Assembly (NCBI RefSeq): GCF_026210795.1
Contig: NC_089454.1
Location: 2,666,001-2,730,000, forward strand
Direction: 5' to 3'
DNA from: Rhizophagus irregularis
Lineage: Eukaryota > Glomeromycota > Glomeromycetes > Glomerales > Glomeraceae
DNA length: 64,000 nt
Position 1 is the stretch's first letter, and each line of letters begins with the position of its first letter. The notes below the pieces were generated by a model, which was not told the origin of the DNA, made no database searches, and saw only the letters and a program-made list of their open reading frames with translations. The translations under genes and the position numbers were made by a program. Shown in pieces: positions 58,653-64,000 of this stretch.

Positions 58653-60185
58653 TTTTATATTTTAATTTTTTTTTTATTTTGTATTTTTTTCTTGATGTTC
58701 TGCTATCTTGGATTTTTTTTTTACTTATCGAAACACCTGTATTAGTAAAATTTATTCATTTATTTAGTTTTTATCTTTTATTTTATAGTGAAAACAAAAA
58801 AATTAGTGATTTTAATAATATATGGACATTGTGATTTTGTGGCTTTGACATTCAAATTGTTCTGTTCTAATTGTTCTTTATTTATTAAAATGTGATTGTT
58901 TCATACATTAATTGATTTATTTTATTACCAGCAAATACAATTATCTAATGATTTCAATTGAATTTATTATTATTTTCTACTCTATGCTAAATTCGGATAA
59001 ATTATATTTTAATTTGAACTTTTCTCAATACATTCGTTCGCCCCTTTGACTATAACATTTCTTCGCTAATTATCCTCTCAGCTGATTATAAATTGCGTGA
59101 TAAGCTCCAGACTACGTAACAATTTACCATTTCCCTAGTTGTAAAAACATAAAGAATTGCAAAAAAAAAAAAAAAAAAAAAATTATTAATGTATTGAACT
59201 TTTTTACTTTTTCTTTAGTTGTTTCCACTTGGATTTAAGGCTTTCAAATTGTTTGCATAAATAATAGTTTATTGGTTGGGATAAAATATCATCGGTCACC
59301 CCGAATGGGCAACACGATAAATTATCAACCATACCCAATAATTTTATTGCGTCAGTCAGACAAAAGACCATCATTATATAGTAATAGTTATATAAAAAGT
59401 ATAGTTAGATTGTAAAGTTTATTAAAAGATTAATTTATATTTGCAAAATGTATTTGATTTAGTCGCTAACAAAAATTTAGCCGCTACCAGCATGGTCCCA
59501 ATAGACTGACCAATAACATTTCATGATAAATATTTTTTTGCTCATCACTATTTAAAAGTGACGTACAGTATATTAGAAAAAAATCCTTTTAAAAAAGTAC
59601 CTGCATGAGTTACTACTTTCTTAATTTCTCTTCTTTTAAGTATTAGATCAAGTTTTTATACGCAATGAATAAAAAGTCCTGGTACCTATTATAGTGAAAG
59701 TCTAGAACTTATAAGGCTGTTCCAATTTAATTATTTGTTTAATGTCCAGACCTTTTTAAAAAATTAAGGGGGAGGGGGAAACAAACTAAATAAATAAACT
59801 TAGGAAAATTTGAAAATTTCAGGCAAAATTTAAAGGGAATATTTATCACTATATGTTTATTAACTTTTAAATTTTTTCAAAAATAGAGGGGGTATTTAAT
59901 AATATGTGTTTATTAGATCTCAAATTTTTTAAAAAATAGAGGGGGGTGGGGGACATTAAACAAAAAATCAAATTGGAACAGCCTAAATAATGTGTCCGCA
60001 CTAACAACCAATTTCTGACCGGAATTATGATACTCGGCCGGCATTAAGAAATCAAGCATAACGGATTTTCACGTGATCTCTGTCACATTGACAATTATGA
60101 TTTAATAATCCGTCCGATTGGGTTACACCTATTAAATACAAAAGTTTGGTTCATTTTGTTAAATGAACTCTTCCTTTCTTCTAAA
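58653..60185. other. AT-rich intergenic region
   Basis: A 22-base A run is at about 59160. One PIF/Harbinger-type miniature element is at 59715-59983. No gene is supported. Confidence 0.5.
59715..59983. mobile_element. PIF/Harbinger-type miniature element
   Basis: It starts GGCTGTTCCAATTTAATT and ends with its near inverse, AAATTGGAACAGCC, flanked by TAA on both sides (59712-59714, 59984-59986). A TAA duplication with GGC ends fits PIF/Harbinger. The interior holds three runs of AGGGGG-type purines after poly-A. There is no ORF. Confidence 0.8.
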
Positions 60186-60721
60186 ATGACCTATTTTAAA
60201 ATATCAGCATTTGTTATTTTCGGTCTTCCAAAAATTGTCAAAATTTTCAGAGAGTTTAATATTAAAAAATACGCTCTAGGAACAGACTTTAAACGTATCA
60301 TATTGAAGCCGAAGTTACAATTACTTTTCTTGGTTCTAGGAATATTAGTTTATCGTCATTCCATTAGTCGTTTCATTGGTCATTTTATTATGGAGCATCA
60401 GAAGACTATTAAGGACGAAATGCATGAAAATCAACAAAAGGATTTTGGTGGGAAATTTATAATAACAATACATATGAGTTGTTTCAAACATTTCTTGTCT
60501 CATCTTGACATCTTTACATATTTTTTTTTCCTTATTAAAACAAGCAGATGAATACGATGAAGATCTAGAAGAATATGATCTAGGCCCTGACGACGTCAAA
60601 ATACGACCCCAGTATAGATTATTATGACCTTGCATGGAAGGAATATTACGAGGATCATAAGGGAGAACCGTTTGCTGAATCTGCGAAAAGATTTCTTGAA
60701 TCACTTGATTCGAAAAAATGA
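60186..60721 (+). CDS. Small two-exon gene with a homopolymer frameshift, function unknown
   Basis: Exon 1, 60186-60447, starts MTYFKISAFVIFGLPKIVK. It has a hydrophobic segment LQLLFLVLGILVY that could be membrane-inserted. The intron 60448-60547 has a weak donor (GTGGGA) and a good acceptor (AAGCAG). Exon 2, 60548-60721, begins DEYDEDLEEYDLGPDDVK, then shifts by one base in AAAA at 60598-60601. It continues as YDPSIDYYDLAWKEYY and ends FAESAKRFLESLDSKK. With one A removed the total is a multiple of three, about 144 residues. The in-frame alternative ends soon after as IRPQYRLL. I do not recognise the family. Confidence 0.55.
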
Positions 60722-60994
60722 TGATGATTAATTCAGTTTATTTTAATGGGAAATTCATAAACAAAATGTAATTAGCTTGAACCCCTTTTATAGCAGTAAT
60801 AAAAACCATAATATTATGTTTTTACTACAACAATTATCACGAAAAAAGTATACTAGATTCTTAATTAAAAAAATACTGTAATTACTCTCAAATTAATCAT
60901 ATGAGATTGTTAAAGATGTAAAACAATTGATTGAATCATATAATGAGATTTATTTTATTAATTACAATAAACATAATATTGAGCTACTAGTTAT

Positions 60995-61662
60995 TTAAAT
61001 AGTTCGAAGTGCGGAATATAGAACATCTTTTTTTTCAACATAGATGTACGCGTCTCCGCCTGTTGCCTCACGAAAACGTTCAAGAACATCATCATACGTT
61101 TTCTTATTTTTTACCCCATCCTTCCTACCATTCTTAACTTTTTCGATATCCCACTTCTTTTTGTGGGAAATTGAATTTCGCATACGTCTGTAGGCCATCA
61201 TTTCTCCTACCTCTTCTATAGTTGGATTACCAATTCTCTTAATCACCATATCAAGACGATTTTTTATGCCGATATTACCTTCTTTTTCCTTTTTTATCGC
61301 GTCAATATAGAGATAAATGAATACATAATATTTACTTTCAGGTCTGAGAGATCGATTATATAATTTCAAGGCTTCGACCTGCCACATTCCCATAATGTGG
61401 CATATGACATCGATACAGTCTCTCGCGTCTTCTCCACGACATTTATCTTTATCGCCTTTAATAATTAATGTTAGAACTAACAAGGATAATTAATTCTATT
61501 CATATCAAAAGCTTACTTACTTTGAAGGATAACGAGATCATTATTCTCTAATCTCTACATGAGAATTTTCTTTAATGTTATAAATTCGTTGAATTCTATT
61601 GATAGACTTTATTGAATCTATTACTTGATAACAGTACCGGCTTTTTCCAAGATAGTAGACAT
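60995..61662 (-). CDS. Small three-exon gene of unknown function
   Basis: Exons: 61625-61662, 61521-61552 and 60995-61455, in phase, 176 residues, starting MSTILEKAGTVIKLENNDLV. Introns are 72 and 65 bp with GTAATAG and GTAAGT donors. The main exon is hydrophilic and helical, with CIDVICHIMGMWQVEALKLY, MMAYRRMRNSISHKKKWD and a basic Lys-rich stretch before a final GGDAYIYVEKKDVLYSALRT. No catalytic or Cys motif is seen, and I cannot name a family. The gene is intact and faces the small gene on the other strand at 60186-60721 (convergent, about 270 bp apart). Confidence 0.65.
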
Positions 61663-64000
61663 TTTCTTTTATTGTATTACTGTAAATTTGCAAAACACAA
61701 AATATTACAAGATAAAATATTACGTGATGGGATATCTCTTCACTGTTACGTAGAATAATGTACTAGAAGATTACTAATCAATGTATCAAAAATATTAATT
61801 TTTAATACTTTTTTTTATAAAAAAAAACTCGAGCCATCTAGTTTACTATAGTAGCTTGTAACGTCAAATGAATCATTTTATTAATTAAAGAAAAATCAGT
61901 CTAATGCATCAGATAAAATAAGTTGATTAAAATAAAAAAAAATAAGTCTGTAATTAATTATTTTTCCGTGTATTACTAAGCCATCTAGCTAACTATAGTA
62001 GCGTGTAACTATTAATATTTTTTTAAATCTCATCAAAAATACTTCTAAAGCGTATCTTGAGATCCTTTTAAGTTAGCGTGAAAAAATAAATCATGTCCGA
62101 AAAAATTAAAATAAATTACATACAGTTACAGTATATTCACGACAAAACTTTTTTTCACATCAGGCTTAATTGCATAAAATAAAACAATCGTCATGACTTT
62201 ATCTCATTGTTTAGGAAAAAAAGCAGGAGTTCTGCAAGCTCTGAATAATATTTTCCCATAATTGTTCCTAATCTTCGATGTATTCACGTTGCATCTTGTT
62301 GAACTTTAATTTATTGTGATGTTGACAAAACATAATCTGACAAGAATTTTGTTCCACAAATATTCTATAATACACTTCACTAATAATCAAAATATATCAA
62401 ATAATAAAGAGGTCAAATAAAATTTTATTGCTACATAAATAATACAAAAATCAAAGATAAATTAAAAATAAATAATGGAATAATAGATAAATCATTTGAA
62501 TTTAAAATATACAGCAGTGTTTTGCATATTTCGTATTACCGATTTAATACTAGAAAAGTAAATAAAATTAGAAAGTTTTCGCAATTGTTCATATGATATA
62601 AATTTTTATGTGAGATTTTCCCATGAAGATTGTAATGCCGATGAAATGATTGCTAATCAGATTTAGTTTTGTTCATCATTATAATTTTTACAACTATTAT
62701 TTACATCATCATTTTTCTTCTATTTCAGCAATATTCAGTTCATCTCTTTTCATAAAATAATTTAGCCTAACTTTTGCTTGTACCCACAACTATTATAACA
62801 TCTTATAAATATTAAAATCTTTTGCATAAGTAATTCACAAATTTTACTCATGTAAAATACGTAAAATAGATCTGACGAGAAACTGGAGGGAGAAAGCTAC
62901 TCTCCATCATGAGATTCACGAATCATCAGAAATAATTATTGAAGAAAAAAATGGACAATAACAGATCCACTAATATATACAAAGTATGTACATGTACAAC
63001 TAAAAATATTATAAAAAGACCCTATGTTTTAATTAATTAATTTTACAATCTATTTATTTAATTTAAACTTTCAATTTCTTTCCCTCATCATCCATTTTGT
63101 AGTTAAATGGGCAAATGCAGAGTTTTTTCCATGTAAAAATAATATATATAATATGAGGTTAACAATGGAAATGAAGAATCCTTAGACTGGTTAAATGGTT
63201 AAATGGAATAAACAAACTTCGCTCAAAAGCGAGCGGTAAACTATGTGCTTTTATAGGGTAGTGCAACTGATACAATGAATAATTTTAATAATAAATGTAC
63301 CGAGATTTCATACTGATTCCATGCACCAAGCATATATATTTTATTTTTTTTCCAAATTAATAGTATCAAAAGACAAAGTATCAAAAAGATATTTTTAATA
63401 TTGAGTATCTCAAGCTGACATTTTTTTAAATAACTCGAAATTTAAATTATTTGTGTTTAATATTTTAAATTTTGATAAATAAATACAATAATTTATATTT
63501 AAAATATTTAAATATTTTCACATGCACTTGCGAGTTATGCTCCATTTTCCTAGTATAGTTATGGTGCGATTTCATTTTTATAATTATAAACTAATAATTA
63601 TAAACTAAAAAACAATTATAAAAGAAAGAATCAAATTTCCTTTTATAAATTTTACATTATGTTTTATCATAAAACAGCTCATAATAAATCATATTTCATA
63701 TATTTTACATTTTATAGTCCTAACTCCCCTTTAAACATGAACTCTTGTTACTTATAGTAAGATGTCCAGAAAAAAAAATTTTTGTAATACTATTCAAACT
63801 TTTGTGATACATAAAGAATAGATAAATCGCCATAATTAATTTTTACAATGGTAAAATGTCCAGAAAAAAAAAAAATTCTGTAATACATTTCAAAACTTTT
63901 TGTGATACTCGCCATAATTAATTTTTAATGCCCCCAAAAAAAAGCTCTGTAATACAAATTTCAGAGGGCCCGAATGATGAGAGACTGACAGGTCATATGG
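61663..64000. other. AT-rich region without genes; diverged repeats at the right edge
   Basis: No ORF, RNA gene or element end is supported. GTTTACTATAGTAGCTTGTAAC-like text recurs at about 61850 and 61990 (CTAGTTTACTATAGTAGC against CTAGCTAACTATAGTAGC). At 63755-63960 three diverged copies of a block occur with TGTCCAGAAAAAAA, TGTAATAC and CGCCATAATTAATTTTTA. Confidence 0.45.

Noticed and set aside
61845-62000. Repeated TAACTATAGTAGC text as transposon ends
   Set aside because: The two copies are direct, short and imperfect; no target duplication or inverted partner was found.
62870-62930. CTGACGAG...GAAAGC resembling a hammerhead ribozyme core
   Set aside because: The stems needed around the core do not form; stem II is absent.

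Overview
The window looks like nuclear DNA of an arbuscular mycorrhizal fungus, most likely Rhizophagus irregularis or a close relative. The evidence is the very AT-rich composition, short AT-rich introns with GTAAGT/GTATGT donors, a family of TKL-like kinases with a Cys-rich N-terminus and a WTSGN motif, an NFX1-type zinc-finger helicase, and dense Ty3, hAT, Tc1/mariner and Helitron debris. The organism call is inference from family knowledge; no search was run.

Layout. (1) 1-4.4 kb: the 5' end (leader plus LTR) of a minus-strand Ty3-type retrotransposon that continues off the left edge. It sits next to a diverged relative of the same LTR. (2) 4.4-7.9 kb: AT-rich DNA with a decayed multi-exon gene. 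(3) 7.86-23.79 kb: a nested mobile element. A foldback hAT-like element has matching 8-bp target duplications and arms made of CATGCG-hairpin minisatellites. Its right terminal repeat was hit by a full-length 12,977-bp minus-strand Ty3 element with near-identical 1,310-bp LTRs and a 4-bp duplication. (4) 24.9-32.5 kb: a 12-exon ZNFX1-like helicase gene with one apparent frameshift near its 5' end. (5) 32.7-53.4 kb: diverged segmental duplications, each built around a minus-strand kinase gene. Three kinase bodies remain (one frameshifted), plus one site where a kinase seems to have been deleted and one fragment of another kinase subfamily. (6) 53.6-58.7 kb: a dead minus-strand Helitron. (7) 60.2-61.7 kb: two small, apparently convergent genes of unknown function. 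The rest is AT-rich with no gene seen.

The most interesting object is the Ty3 element. Gag has about 800 extra N-terminal residues. Gag and the zinc-knuckle ORF are joined by a consensus -1 slippery heptamer. The zinc-knuckle and protease ORFs share one frame, separated only by a UGA followed by CUA, a known readthrough context. Protease and Pol overlap in AUGA. Pol carries, after RNase H, a P-loop domain resembling thymidylate/deoxynucleoside kinases. Integrase is in its own ORF, preceded by a small ORF of unknown function. I know of no described Ty3 element that combines a nucleotide-kinase-like domain with this stepwise recoding layout.
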